64,000 nt of DNA from Butyrivibrio sp. FCS014 (GTDB taxonomy: Bacteria > Bacillota > Clostridia > Lachnospirales > Lachnospiraceae). The stretch covers positions 1-64,000 of the forward strand of contig NZ_JAHA01000003.1 in NCBI RefSeq assembly GCF_000526935.1, read 5' to 3'. This document shows, one piece after another, positions 8,721-18,396 of this stretch. The notes under the pieces are model-generated. The model ran no database searches and had not been told where the DNA came from. It saw only the letters and a program-made list of their open reading frames with translations. The position numbers were made by a program, and so were the translations under genes. Each line of letters opens with the position of its first letter. Positions within the stretch are counted from its first letter, which is position 1.

Positions 8721-8978
8721 ATGCAAAAGAAAATTCCAACCAGAAAATGTGTCGGATGCGGAGAGATGAAAGAGAAGAAGGAACTCATCAGGATCATCAA
8801 AACTCCTGAGGGAGAGATCCTCGTGGACACCACCGGCAAGGCCAACGGCAGAGGGGCATACATCTGCAGCAATGCAGAGTGCTTCAGAAAAGCTGTCAGG
8901 AACAAGGGCCTTGAGAGATCCCTTAAATCTTCAATTCCCGCCGATGTGCTTGAGCGTATTGAAAAGGAGCTTGGCTGA
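8721..8978 (+). CDS. ylxR: YlxR family RNA-binding protein (RnpM)
   Basis: This 85-residue protein has the YlxR signature: RKCVGCGEMKEKKELIRI at 6-23 and GKANGRGAYICSNAECF further on. The family forms a compact alpha/beta fold that binds RNA; a Bacillus/Clostridium homologue has been reported as a modulator of RNase P (RnpM). It always sits between nusA and the L7Ae-like gene, as here. The start codon ATG at 8721 lies behind a weak site (TCGGAG). Confidence 0.92.
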   Translation: MQKKIPTRKCVGCGEMKEKKELIRIIKTPEGEILVDTTGKANGRGAYICSNAECFRKAVRNKGLERSLKSSIPADVLERIEKELG

Positions 8979-8982
8979 TATA

Positions 8983-9324
8983 TTGGATTCAAATAAAGTT
9001 TATTCGCTTCTTGGCCTTTGTATGAGGGCAGGGAAGCTAAAGAGCGGAGAGTTTGCCACCATGGAAGCTATCCGCAAGGGAACTGCCAAACTGGTGATAG
9101 TAAGCAGTGATGCTTCGGATAACACCACCAAGCAGTTCAGTGATAAATGTAAGTTTTACAAAGTCCCAATAGTTTTCTTTGGTGATAAGGAAAGCCTGGG
9201 ACACGCAATAGGTAAGGATGTTCGAACAAGTCTGGCAATAACAGACACAGGGCTGTCTGAGTCACTTCGGAAGAACTTACTGATAGAAGAAGAGGACGGA
9301 GGAAATGTGAATGGCAAAAATTAA
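8983..9324 (+). CDS. ylxQ: L7Ae/L30e-like RNA-binding protein YlxQ
   Basis: The protein of about 113 residues has the L7Ae-type core: [42 protein letters not shown], then a strand-helix ending in [18 protein letters not shown]. The family binds kink-turn RNA. The start is uncertain because no ATG is available: TTG at 8983 gives the usual family N-terminus ([11 protein letters not shown]) but lies 13 bases after AAGGAG, while TTG at 8971 is too close to that site. It overlaps the end of ylxR closely and the start of infB by 14 bases. Confidence 0.85.
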   Translation: MDSNKVYSLLGLCMRAGKLKSGEFATMEAIRKGTAKLVIVSSDASDNTTKQFSDKCKFYKVPIVFFGDKESLGHAIGKDVRTSLAITDTGLSESLRKNLLIEEEDGGNVNGKN

Positions 9325-12272
9325 AATATCCGAACTTGCTTTTGAGCTTGGATGCGAGTCAAAAGAGCTGATAGCTTTTTTGCAGGAGAATGGGATAGAG
9401 GCAAAACGCTCCAACAGTTCTATCGAAGAGACAGACGCTGAAGTGGCCAAGAAGCACTTTGGTAAGACTTCAGGAAAAGAAGATAAGCCTGCCAAGTCTG
9501 ATAATGCTGACAAGAAGGCAGAGCCTGCCAAAGAGGAGAAGAAAGCTCCCGAGGTAAAAGAGGCTCCTGCTGCAAAAGAGAGCGCTGCTCCCCGAAAGGA
9601 AGAGGCAGCAAAGCCTTCTTTGGACAGACCTGCTGATGCAAAGGCTCCCGTAAAGAAGCCTGTTGACGGCGGCGAGCCCATCAAGAAAAAGAAGAAGATC
9701 ATTGTTGTCAGCAATATGAACAACTCTAACATGAGAAGCAACAACCAGGGCGGTAATAACGGTGGCTTCGGCGGTCAGAGAAGAGACAACAGGGATAACA
9801 GAAACGGCGGACAGGGTCAGAGAAAGACATTTGCCCAGTCGCAGAATGTTTATCATCCCATCAAGCCTCTTACAGCACCTTCACAGCTTGACAGCTACAA
9901 TACACCTGTGAACAAGTCTGTAACACCCAAGCCTGCACCCAGGAAAGAGCAGGAGCAGCCTGCAGCAGCTCAGGTACAGACCAAGGCACCTGTTGTTGAG
10001 ACACCTGTTTCAGCACCCGCTCCCCAGCATACTCAGACAGAGAACAGACCTGTAAGAGAGAACAGGGACAACAGAGATAATAGAGATAACAGAGATAACA
10101 GAGATAACAGAGACAACAGGGGTAACAGAGACAGCAGAGACAATAGAGATAACAGAGGACCCCGCCAGGGCGGAAATAACAATCGTCCCGGTGACAGACC
10201 CGGATTCCAGGGCGGAAGAGGCGACAGACCCGGTCAGGGCGGTCAGGGAGGCAACAGATTCCCCGGCAAGAACGACGGAAGATTTGGCGGCAAGTTTGAC
10301 AAGAATGCCGGTCCTGCTCGCGGAGGCTTTGATGCACCTGCAGAGAAGAGCGGCCCCGGTCACAGAGATGAGGACAGACGTCGTCAGGGTCAGGAGAAGG
10401 ATAAGAGAAACAAGAAGGACCTTGCTTACGAGCAGGAAGAGATGATGCCAAGAAGCAAGAGAGTCGGCAGATTCATCAAGCCTGAGGTTAAGAAGGTGGA
10501 GGAGCCTGAGGAGCAGATCAAGGTAATCTCCATTCCCGAGAAGGTTTCCATCAAGGAACTGGCTGAAAAGATGAAGATGCAGCCTTCAGTTATCATCAAG
10601 AAGCTCTTTATGGCAGGACAGATCTCTACCGTTAACACAGAGCTTACTTATGAAGAGGCTGAGAATATTGCCATTGAGTACGACATCATCTGTGAGAAGG
10701 AAGTTCCCGTTGATATCATCGAAGAGCTTCTTAAAGAGGATGAGGATGCACCCGAGACTCTTCAGAAGAGACCTCCCGTTGTCTGCGTAATGGGTCACGT
10801 TGACCATGGTAAGACATCACTGCTTGACGCTATCAGAAAGACCAGCGTTACAGACAGAGAGGCAGGCGGTATCACACAGAGAATCGGTGCCTATACAGTA
10901 TCTATCAACGATCAGAAGATCACCTTCCTTGATACACCCGGTCATGAGGCCTTCACAGCTATGCGTATGCGTGGCGCAAATTCCACAGATATCGCAGTTC
11001 TTGTGGTAGCTGCCGATGACGGTGTAATGCCTCAGACCATCGAGGCTATCAACCATGCAAAGGCTGCAGAGGTTGAGATGATCGTTGCAGTTAACAAGAT
11101 TGATAAGCCCAATGCCAACATCGACAGGGTTAAGCAGGAAATGACAGAATATGGCCTTATCTCTACAGATTGGGGCGGAACAACAGAGTTCGTTCCCGTA
11201 TCTGCCAAGACAGGTGAGGGTATAGATACTCTCCTTGAGACCATTATTCTTACATCAGATATCCTGGAACTTAAGGCTAATCCCAACAGAGAGGCCAGAG
11301 GTCTGGTACTTGAGGCAAGACTTGATAAGGGCCGTGGTCCTGTTGCCAACGTACTTGTTCAGAAGGGTACACTTCATGTAGGTGACTTCATTTCTGCAGG
11401 TGCAAGCTCAGGTAAGGTTAGGGCAATGGTTGACGATAAGGGCAACAAGCTCAAGGAAGCTAAGCCTTCACAGCCTGTTGAGATCCTTGGACTTTCCGAT
11501 GTTCCCAATGCCGGTGAGGTATTCCTTGGACACGAGACAGATAAAGAAGCCAAGCAGTATGCAAACACATATCTGCAGCAGCACAAGAAGGATCTTATTG
11601 AAGAGACCAAGGCTAAGATGTCCCTTGATGATCTGTATTCCAAGATTGAGGAAGGCAGACTTCAGGAACTCAACATCATCATCAAGGCCGATGTTCAGGG
11701 TAGCGTAGAAGCTCTTAAGTCCAGTCTCTTAAAGCTTTCAAATGATGAAGTAGTAGTTAAGATCATCCACGGCGGCGTAGGTGCCATCAATGAGTCTGAC
11801 GTAACACTGGCAGCAGCATCAAATGCCATCATCATCGGATTTGACGTTCGTCCCGATGCTATGGCCAAGAGCATGGCTGACCACGAGGGTGTTGAGATCA
11901 AGCTCTACAAGGTTATCTACCAGGCTATCGAGGAGATCGAGTATGCCATGAAGGGTATGCTTGCTCCCGTATATGAGGAAAGAGTTACAGGACACGCTGA
12001 GGTTCGTCAGATCTTCAAGGCGTCCAAGGTTGGTAACATCGCCGGTGCCTTTGTTAAGGACGGTATCATCAAGAAGGATTGCAAGGTTCGTATCACAAGA
12101 GACGGCGAGCAGATCTTCGAAGGTGATCTTGCTTCCCTCAAGAGATTCAAGGATGATGTTAAGGAAGTTAAGGAAGGCTACGAGTGTGGTCTTGTATTTG
12201 ACGGATTTTGATTCCATCAATGAAGGCGACATGGTAGAAGCCTATGAGATGGTTGAGGTTCCCAGAACCTGA
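9311..12272 (+). CDS. infB: Translation initiation factor IF-2 (frameshift near 12206)
   Basis: IF-2 is the GTPase that brings fMet-tRNA to the ribosome. Residues 1-52 form the small IF2-N domain, followed by a long low-complexity linker (K/P/A-rich, then Arg/Asn/Asp/Gly-rich), a second IF2-N module near 400, and the G domain with GHVDHGKTS near 497, DTPGHE near 540 and NKIDKPN near 593. Domains II-IV follow. The frame stops at 12211 after LVFDGF, but the expected IF-2 end ([18 protein letters not shown]) continues in the next frame to 12272. One extra T in the run GGATTTTGATT explains this. I infer a sequencing indel or a recent mutation that would remove the last 20 residues. Confidence 0.9.
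10060..10158 (+). repeat. Short tandem repeats encoding Asn-Arg-Asp in infB
   Basis: Units of nine bases, mostly ACAGAGATA with variants, encode a run of (Asp)-Asn-Arg triplets broken by Gly and Ser. The repeats lie in the linker ahead of the IF-2 G domain. Arg-rich linkers like this are expected to be disordered and to bind RNA. Copy number may vary between strains. Confidence 0.8.
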
Positions 12273-12314
12273 TAAGAAAATCTCAGTCGCTTCCTTGTTC
12301 CGTAAGGAGAATAA

Positions 12315-12737
12315 ATGAGAAAAAACAGTAACAAAAACAGAAGAATTAATGGCGAAGTTCAGAAGGTCATCTCTGAGGCGATCCGCTACAGCAAGGATCC
12401 AAGGATCAGTCCCTTTACGTCTGTTATGGACGTAGAGGTTGCCCCTGACCTTAAGACCTGCAAGGTCTGGGTTTCCGTAATGGGCAATGACGAGGACAGA
12501 GAGCGCACCGCAGAGGGCCTTAAGAGCGCAGCCGGATATATTCGCAGTACTCTTGCCAAGGAGCTCAACATGAGATACACACCCGAGCTCAGATTTATCA
12601 TGGATGATTCCATTGAGTATGCGATCAATATGTCCAAGAAGATAGACGAAGTAACAGCCAAAGACAACGAGGCAAGACTTGCAAGAGGCGAGGAACTGTC
12701 AGAGGAGTCTGACGACACAGATCCGGAGGAAGAATGA
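12315..12737 (+). CDS. rbfA: 30S ribosome-binding factor RbfA
   Basis: RbfA helps mature the 5' end of 16S rRNA and cold adaptation of the 30S subunit. The 140-residue protein has the KH-like family core: RINGEVQKVISEAIRYSKDPRIS, then VMDVEVAPDLKTCKVWVSVMG and the helix LAKELNMRYTPELRFIMDDSIEYA. The tail is acidic (EESDDTDPEEE) and longer than in most homologues. The start has a clean site (TAAGGAG). It overlaps nrnA by four bases (ATGA), which indicates coupled translation. Confidence 0.94.
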   Translation: MRKNSNKNRRINGEVQKVISEAIRYSKDPRISPFTSVMDVEVAPDLKTCKVWVSVMGNDEDRERTAEGLKSAAGYIRSTLAKELNMRYTPELRFIMDDSIEYAINMSKKIDEVTAKDNEARLARGEELSEESDDTDPEEE

Positions 12738-13681
12738 AGATAGATAATTTCCTTGGCAGTGTAAAGACTATCGGTATATCCGGGCACATCAGGCCGGATG
12801 GCGACTGTATCGGTTCCTGCATGGGCATGTATCTTTATCTTGCAAAGAACTATCCCGAAATCAGGGTTGATGTGTTCCTGGAGAAGATTCCGCCCGAGTT
12901 CCTGTTTATTAAGGATATAGACAAGGTCAGGTCAGATTTTTCAAGCGATATTGATAGCTATGATCTGTTTATCGTATGTGACTGCGGTAAGGACCGGACC
13001 GGAGACGCCGAAAAGTTTTTTGACTCTGCAAAAAAGACAGTGAATATAGATCACCATGTGAGCAACCCCGGAACCGGGGATGAGCTTTACATCGTGCCTT
13101 CAGCAAGCTCTGCCTGCGAGCTGGTCTACGATGTGATCGACCATGACAAGATGGACGTGGAGATTGCCAAGACTCTTTACACGGGTATTGTCACCGACAC
13201 AGGTGTGTTCAAATACAACAACACCTCACCAAAGACCATGCAGGCGGTTTCCGAACTGATTTCCTACGGCTTTGATTTCGGAAGCCTTATAGATCATGTT
13301 TTTTATGAAAAGACCTATCTCCAGAACCAGATCCTCGGAAGAGCCCTCCTTGAAAGCATCCGTATCATGGATGGCAGATGCATCTTTTCATCCATATCAA
13401 AAGAGACCATGGAGTTTTACGGCGCGGACAGCAATGACCTTGACGGTATAGTCAATCAGCTTCTTTTAACCATAGGAGTTGACTGTGCAATATTCATGTA
13501 TGAGATTGCACCTCTTGAGTACAAGGTCAGCCTTAGAAGCAACGGAGCAGTAAACGTGGCTGAGGTTGCGCAGATGTTCGGCGGCGGCGGCCATGTTCGT
13601 GCGGCCGGCTGTAATGTCAACGGTACCGTGCATGATGTGATCAATAATCTTACTATGTATATTCATAAGCAGCTTTCCTAA
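12734..13681 (+). CDS. nrnA: DHH-family phosphoesterase NrnA (nano-RNase / pAp phosphatase)
   Basis: NrnA degrades very short RNAs and dephosphorylates pAp in bacteria that lack Orn. The 315-residue protein shows the DHH motifs: HIRPDGDCIGS near 16-26, VCDCGKDRTGD, IDHHVSNPGTGDE near 105-115, and GIVTDTGVFKYNNT. The DHHA1 domain ends with FGGGGHVRAAGC near 280-290. These are all metal or RNA-binding positions of the family. It is in the usual place between rbfA and truB. A hairpin at its stop codon may end part of the transcripts. Confidence 0.93.
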   Translation: MKIDNFLGSVKTIGISGHIRPDGDCIGSCMGMYLYLAKNYPEIRVDVFLEKIPPEFLFIKDIDKVRSDFSSDIDSYDLFIVCDCGKDRTGDAEKFFDSAKKTVNIDHHVSNPGTGDELYIVPSASSACELVYDVIDHDKMDVEIAKTLYTGIVTDTGVFKYNNTSPKTMQAVSELISYGFDFGSLIDHVFYEKTYLQNQILGRALLESIRIMDGRCIFSSISKETMEFYGADSNDLDGIVNQLLLTIGVDCAIFMYEIAPLEYKVSLRSNGAVNVAEVAQMFGGGGHVRAAGCNVNGTVHDVINNLTMYIHKQLS

Positions 13682-13700
13682 AGGAGCTGCTTATATTTTT
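13667..13700 (+). terminator. Hairpin with U run between nrnA and truB
   Basis: AAGCAGCT pairs with AGCTGCTT, with TCCT/AGG extending the stem, followed by ATATTTTT. The left arm covers the last codons of nrnA. It looks like an intrinsic or partial terminator that would lower expression of truB-ribF relative to the genes before. Confidence 0.65.
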
Positions 13701-13711
13701 AGAGGACACTG

Positions 13712-14674
13712 ATGCCAAACAACTACAACGGACTTATAAATATATATAAGGAGCCCGGATTTACTTCCAACGATGTGGTGGCCAAAATGCGAGGCATCCT
13801 GCATCAGAAGAAGATAGGCCACACCGGGACTCTTGACCCGGATGCGGTAGGGGTTCTTGTGGTATGCTTGGGCACCGGTACCAAGCTGGTGGAGATGCTC
13901 ACAGACCATGACAAAGAATATATTGCCGTGGTAAAGCTTGGAGTGGTAACGGATACTCAGGATATGTCGGGGCAGGTGCTGGAAACAGCTGATGTCAACG
14001 TGACAAGGGAAGAGCTCAGGGAAGCCGCCAAGGCTTTTGTGGGTGACTACGATCAGATCCCGCCCATGTATTCGGCCATCAAGCAGAACGGCAAGAAGCT
14101 CTATGAACTTGCAAGAGCAGGAATTGAAGTAGAGCGTAAGCCCCGAAAGATCCATATTGATGCAATAACCATCCTTGATGATTCCTTGCTGGAGTCGGAA
14201 CATCTTTTTACCATGGAGGTGAAATGCTCCAAGGGAACATATATCAGGACCCTTTGCCATGACATCGGGGCAAGGCTTGGATGCGGAGCTGCCATGCAGC
14301 ATCTTACAAGGACCAGAGTAGGCGCCTTTTCCCTGGACAGTGCCATTACTTTATCACAGCTTGAGTCTATGAGGGATGAGGGAACCCTTGACAGTGTCAT
14401 CAAATCTCCTGAGTATATTTTCAGGGATCTTGATGCCATACATGTGAAGGACTCTGCCAGAAAGCTTCTTGAAAACGGCAACAGCTTCAGGAAGGACAAC
14501 GTCCTCAATGAAGACCCGTCAGGGGTCAATGACACCGAGTACGAAGAGGAGATGTTTAAGGAGGGAAATTCCTTCAGGGTATATTCCGAGGATGAAACCT
14601 TTTTTGGCATCTACACCTACAGTGAAAGAACAAGACTCTTTAACGTGGACAGGTTCTTTTACGAGAACAACTGA
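13712..14674 (+). CDS. truB: tRNA pseudouridine(55) synthase TruB
   Basis: TruB makes pseudouridine 55 in the T loop of tRNAs. The catalytic Asp lies in HTGTLDPDAVGVL near residues 36-48. Other family motifs are YKEPGFTSNDVV at the start, DYDQIPPMYSAIKQNGKKLYELAR, and KGTYIRTLCHDIG. The 320-residue length includes a C-terminal extension with an acidic insert (NEDPSGVNDTEYEEEMF) and a PUA-like end. The ATG at 13712 follows AGAGGACACTG. RibF follows after 17 bases. Confidence 0.95.
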   Translation: MPNNYNGLINIYKEPGFTSNDVVAKMRGILHQKKIGHTGTLDPDAVGVLVVCLGTGTKLVEMLTDHDKEYIAVVKLGVVTDTQDMSGQVLETADVNVTREELREAAKAFVGDYDQIPPMYSAIKQNGKKLYELARAGIEVERKPRKIHIDAITILDDSLLESEHLFTMEVKCSKGTYIRTLCHDIGARLGCGAAMQHLTRTRVGAFSLDSAITLSQLESMRDEGTLDSVIKSPEYIFRDLDAIHVKDSARKLLENGNSFRKDNVLNEDPSGVNDTEYEEEMFKEGNSFRVYSEDETFFGIYTYSERTRLFNVDRFFYENN

Positions 14675-14691
14675 GTCAGGACAGCTATTTA

Positions 14692-15600
14692 ATGCAGATA
14701 ATATCAGGAACAACAGAATTTCATATTGAGGAAAAGACTGCGGTGGCCATCGGCAAGTTTGACGGCATTCATCTTGGCCACAGAAAGCTTCTTAACTATA
14801 TCCTTGAGCAGAAGAAGGATGACCTTAAGGCTGTGGTTTTCACCTTTGATCCTTCTCCCGAGGAGTTCTTTGCCGGTCAAAGTATCAGCCAGCTCTTTAC
14901 CCGTGAGGAGAAGAGAAACGCCTTCGAGAAGCTGGGGATTGATGTGCTTATTGAATTCCCCTTAACAGAGGTTACGGCAGCCACAGAGCCTGAGGATTTT
15001 GTAAGAAGGATACTTGTTCATCAGCTGAACGCTGACTATATCGCTGCGGGAACTGATGTATCTTTTGGCAACAAAGGAAGAGGCGACAGGCATCTTCTCA
15101 GAAGTATGGCAAAAGAGATGGGTTATGAACTGGAACTCATCGACAAGGTCAGGCTTGACGGCGAGGAGATTTCCTCCACCAGAGTAAGGAACGAGATCTC
15201 TGACGGCAACATGCCCATGGCAAAGAGGCTTCTTGGCGCCGGGTACAGTGTGAGCGGTATCGTGGAGCACGGAAGGCACATTGGGCACACCATCGGAGTT
15301 CCCACGGTGAACATTCTTCCTCCGGACAACAAGCTTCTTCCGCCTTACGGAGTGTACAGCAGCAACGTGTCCTTTGACGGAGCTGTATACAGAGGTATGA
15401 CCAATATCGGCAGAAAGCCCACCATTTCCGACAAAGAGCGGGTGGGAGTCGAGACCTACATCTATGACTTTGATGCGGATGTTTACGGCAAATACATGGA
15501 AATCGAACTTCTTGAGTTCCTAAGGCCGGAGATGAAGTTCGACAGCATTGATGCTCTTAAGAAGCAGATAGAGAGCGATCTGGAAAGAGCAGCAAAATGA
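14692..15600 (+). CDS. ribF: Bifunctional riboflavin kinase / FAD synthetase
   Basis: RibF phosphorylates riboflavin to FMN and adenylylates it to FAD. The N-terminal nucleotidyl-transfer domain has AIGKFDGIHLGHRKLL near 20-35 and the block FGNKGRGDRHLL; the ISSTRVR motif marks the end of this domain. The C-terminal kinase has GVPTVNILPPDNKLLPPYGVY and MTNIGRKPT. The length, 302 residues, is normal. It is the last gene before a fresh promoter for rpsO. No FMN riboswitch is seen upstream. Confidence 0.95.
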   Translation: MQIISGTTEFHIEEKTAVAIGKFDGIHLGHRKLLNYILEQKKDDLKAVVFTFDPSPEEFFAGQSISQLFTREEKRNAFEKLGIDVLIEFPLTEVTAATEPEDFVRRILVHQLNADYIAAGTDVSFGNKGRGDRHLLRSMAKEMGYELELIDKVRLDGEEISSTRVRNEISDGNMPMAKRLLGAGYSVSGIVEHGRHIGHTIGVPTVNILPPDNKLLPPYGVYSSNVSFDGAVYRGMTNIGRKPTISDKERVGVETYIYDFDADVYGKYMEIELLEFLRPEMKFDSIDALKKQIESDLERAAK

Positions 15601-15643
15601 TTTTGGAAAGCAATCTCATGGAACGTGGAAAGAGATGTTCCTC

Positions 15644-15672
15644 TTTACATATACATGGGTTTGTGATAATAT
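15644..15672 (+). promoter_or_regulatory. Promoter of rpsO
   Basis: TTTACA and TAATAT are 17 bases apart and lie 125 bases before the rpsO start. This gives rpsO its own transcript in addition to operon read-through. Confidence 0.65.
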
Positions 15673-15682
15673 TAGTTGGTTG

Positions 15683-15798
15683 CTGTCACAAGTGACAGTA
15701 GCAGAAACAGAAACGACCTTTACTAACGGTCATGGACACTCCAACCGGACCTTGGTAACAGGCGCATTTCAGGATTAAAGATCTATAAGGAGAAAAAA
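15683..15798 (+). promoter_or_regulatory. rpsO leader with hairpin
   Basis: The 5' untranslated leader starts with a perfect stem, CTGTCAC paired with GTGACAG (15683-15698), and ends with the ribosome site TAAGGAG. S15 leaders often bind S15 for autoregulation, but the binding fold differs between lineages, so this is only a candidate. Confidence 0.4.
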
Positions 15799-16065
15799 AT
15801 GATCACAAAAGAGAAGAAAACAGAAGTTATCAACAAGTTTGCCAGAAAGGCCGGCGACACAGGTTCACCTGAGGTTCAGGTAGCAATCCTTACCGAGAGA
15901 ATCCAGGAGCTCAATGCTCACCTTCAGAAGAACCCTAAGGATCACCACTCAAGAAGAGGTCTTCTTAAGATGGTAGGTCAGAGACGTAGCCTTCTTGGTT
16001 ACCTCAAGAAGAAGGACATCGAGGCTTATCGTAAGCTCATCGCTGACCTTGGTCTTAGAAAGTAA
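15799..16065 (+). CDS. rpsO: Ribosomal protein S15
   Basis: S15 is a primary 16S rRNA-binding protein of the small subunit. The 88-residue protein matches the family throughout: [44 protein letters not shown] and [22 protein letters not shown]. The last third carries the rRNA-binding His-His-Ser. The start has AAGGAG seven bases before the ATG. pnp follows, the same pairing as in most bacteria. Confidence 0.97.
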   Translation: MITKEKKTEVINKFARKAGDTGSPEVQVAILTERIQELNAHLQKNPKDHHSRRGLLKMVGQRRSLLGYLKKKDIEAYRKLIADLGLRK

Positions 16066-16081
16066 TTTCTGCGAATGCAAA

Positions 16082-16128
16082 GGCGGGATATGGCTGGCCC
16101 ATTGCGGTCAGCTTGTTCCGTCTTTCTG
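16082..16128 (+). terminator. Stem-loop after rpsO
   Basis: GGCGGGA pairs with TTCCGTC (two G-U pairs), with an inner stem GGCTG/CAGC. It is followed by TTTCTGTGTTT. It resembles the rpsO terminator or processing hairpin found ahead of pnp elsewhere; the U run is interrupted, so read-through is likely. Confidence 0.5.
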
Positions 16129-16179
16129 TGTTTAATGAGAAAACAGCGTTTTTATGCGCTTTTCTAAATAGGAGAAAAC

Positions 16180-16269
16180 ATGTTTAACCTGCACACGCAC
16201 CTGAAGCACATGGATCACATTACAGGATCCCAAGCTTTTTACAGCATGTGGATGATGGACCGCGGATGA
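16180..16269 (+). CDS. Possible 29-residue His-rich leader peptide ahead of pnp
   Basis: A short frame starts at an ATG eight bases after TAGGAG and reads MFNLHTHLKHMDHITG, ending MWMMDRG. It has four His in the first 13 residues. Its stop is 18 bases before the pnp start. The good ribosome site supports translation, but nothing else does; it may be a chance frame in the pnp leader. Confidence 0.35.
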   Translation: MFNLHTHLKHMDHITGSQAFYSMWMMDRG

Positions 16270-16287
16270 GCAGGAGAAGGAGACAAA

Positions 16288-18375
16288 ATGGTAAAAACTT
16301 ATTCAATGGAACTGGCCGGACGTACACTCAAGATTGAGATCGGCAAGGTAGGAAAACAGGCAAACGGCTGCGCATTCATGCAGTATGGAGACACAACCGT
16401 ACTTTGCACAGCTACAGCTTCAGCTAAGCCCAGAGACGGAATTGATTTCTTCCCGCTTTCAGTTGAGTACAGCGAGAAGTTCTATGCAGCAGGCAAATTC
16501 CCCGGCGGATACAACAAGAGAGAGGGTAAGCCTTCAGAGAATGCTATCCTCACAAGCCGTGTTATCGATCGTCCTATGAGACCTCTTTTCCCTAAGGATT
16601 ATCGTAACGATGTAACAATCGAGACCATGGTTATGGCAGTAGATCCCCAGTGCAGACCTGAGCTTGTAGCTATGCTCGGTGCATCTGTATCTGTATCTAT
16701 TTCAGATATCCCCTTCGATGGCCCCTGTGCTATGACACAGATCGGTATGATCGACGGAGAGCTTATTGTTAACCCCACCCAGGAGCAGTGGAATGCAGGT
16801 GACCTCAAGCTTACAGTTGCATCTGTAGGTCAGAAGGTTATCATGATCGAGGCCGGTGCCAACGAGATTCCTGAGGAGAAGATGAAGGAAGCCATCTACA
16901 AGGCACACGAAGTAAACCTTCAGCTCATCGAGTTCTTCAAGGGTATCGTTGCTGAGGTTGGAAAGCCCAAGCACGAGTACACAAGCTGCGCAGTTCCCGA
17001 GGAACTCTTTGCTGCAATCAAGGAAGTTGTTCCCCCCGAGGAGATGGAGACAGCTGTATTCACAGACGACAAGCAGACAAGAGAAGGCAATATTGCCGAG
17101 ATTACAGACAGACTTACAGAGAAGTTTGCAGATAACGAGGAGTGGCTTGCTATTCTTGGCGAGGCCATTTACCAGTACGAGAAGAAGACCGTTCGTAAGA
17201 TGATCCTCAAGGATCACAAGAGACCCGATGGTCGTCAGATCAAGGAGATCAGACCTCTTTCAGCTGAGATCGATCTTATCCCCAGAGTACACGGAAGTGC
17301 TATGTTCACTCGTGGACAGACACAGATCTGTGACGTTGTAACTCTTGCACCTCTTTCAGAGGCTCAGAAGGTTGAAGGCCTTGATGCTTTTGCTTCTGAC
17401 AAGAGATATGTTCACCAGTACAACTTCCCTGCTTACTCAGTAGGTGAGACAAAGGTTTCAAGAGGACCCGGACGTAGAGAGATCGGACACGGAGCTCTTG
17501 CAGAGAGAGCACTCCTTCCCGTTCTTCCCAGCGTTGAGGAGTTCCCTTATGCAATCCGTGCCGTATCCGAGACCTTCGAGTCAAACGGATCAACATCCAT
17601 GGCTTCAACCTGCGCATCCTGCATGTCACTTATGGCTGCCGGTGTTCCCATCAAGAAGATGGTTGCAGGTATTTCATGCGGTCTTGTAACCGGTGATACA
17701 GATGATGATTTCGTAGTACTTACAGATATCCAGGGTCTTGAGGACTTCTTCGGAGATATGGACTTCAAGGTAACAGGAACCAAAGACGGTATCACAGCTA
17801 TCCAGATGGATATCAAGATCCACGGTCTTACAAAAGAGATCGTTGAGACAGCTATCGCACAGTGCCGTGAGGCTAGATTCTACATCATGGACGAGTGCAT
17901 GAGCAAGGCAATCGCCGAGCCTCGTAAGGAAGTATCCAAGTATGCTCCCAAGATCGTATCTATTCAGATCGATCCCGAGAAGATCGGTGATGTTGTTGGT
18001 CAGAGAGGAAAGACCATCAACGAGATCATTGCAAGAACCGGTGTTAAGATTGATATCACAGATGACGGTAAGGTTTCAGTTTGCGGCGAGGATCAGGAGA
18101 TGATCACAAAGGCCGTTGACATGGTTAAGACCATCGTTACTGATTTTGAGAAAGGCCAGATCTTCACAGGTAAGGTTGTAAGCATCAAGGAGTTCGGTGC
18201 ATTCGTTGAGTTTGCTCCCGGCAAGGAGGGAATGGTACACATCAGCAAGATCTCCAAGGAGAGAATCGACCACGTTGAGGATGTACTTACTCTTGGCGAT
18301 ACTGTTAAGGTTGTATGCCTTGGCAAGGACAAGATGGGCAGAATCAGCTTCTCCATCAAGGACTGCGCTCAGTAA
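16288..18375 (+). CDS. pnp: Polyribonucleotide nucleotidyltransferase (PNPase)
   Basis: PNPase degrades RNA from the 3' end by phosphorolysis and acts in mRNA turnover. The 695-residue protein has two RNase PH domains (first with GGYNKREGKPSENAILTSRV, second with GRREIGHGALAERALLPVLP and SNGSTSMAST), a linking helical domain, a KH domain near 555-610 (IGDVVGQRGKTINEIIARTG) and an S1 domain near 620-690 (GKVVSIKEFGAFVEFAPGKEGMVHIS). All phosphate-binding Ser/Thr-rich motifs of the active second domain are present. The start has GAAGGAG six to seven bases ahead. A large hairpin follows. Confidence 0.97.
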   Translation: MVKTYSMELAGRTLKIEIGKVGKQANGCAFMQYGDTTVLCTATASAKPRDGIDFFPLSVEYSEKFYAAGKFPGGYNKREGKPSENAILTSRVIDRPMRPLFPKDYRNDVTIETMVMAVDPQCRPELVAMLGASVSVSISDIPFDGPCAMTQIGMIDGELIVNPTQEQWNAGDLKLTVASVGQKVIMIEAGANEIPEEKMKEAIYKAHEVNLQLIEFFKGIVAEVGKPKHEYTSCAVPEELFAAIKEVVPPEEMETAVFTDDKQTREGNIAEITDRLTEKFADNEEWLAILGEAIYQYEKKTVRKMILKDHKRPDGRQIKEIRPLSAEIDLIPRVHGSAMFTRGQTQICDVVTLAPLSEAQKVEGLDAFASDKRYVHQYNFPAYSVGETKVSRGPGRREIGHGALAERALLPVLPSVEEFPYAIRAVSETFESNGSTSMASTCASCMSLMAAGVPIKKMVAGISCGLVTGDTDDDFVVLTDIQGLEDFFGDMDFKVTGTKDGITAIQMDIKIHGLTKEIVETAIAQCREARFYIMDECMSKAIAEPRKEVSKYAPKIVSIQIDPEKIGDVVGQRGKTINEIIARTGVKIDITDDGKVSVCGEDQEMITKAVDMVKTIVTDFEKGQIFTGKVVSIKEFGAFVEFAPGKEGMVHISKISKERIDHVEDVLTLGDTVKVVCLGKDKMGRISFSIKDCAQ

Positions 18376-18396
18376 TTTACGCTGTTGATTAAATAC

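Noticed and set aside
9870..10451. Cys/Leu-rich minus-strand frames under infB
   Set aside because: They are mirror frames of the repetitive Arg/Asn/Asp coding part of infB; base bias explains the open length.
14676..14691. FMN riboswitch before ribF
   Set aside because: The gap to truB is too short and has no riboswitch motif.
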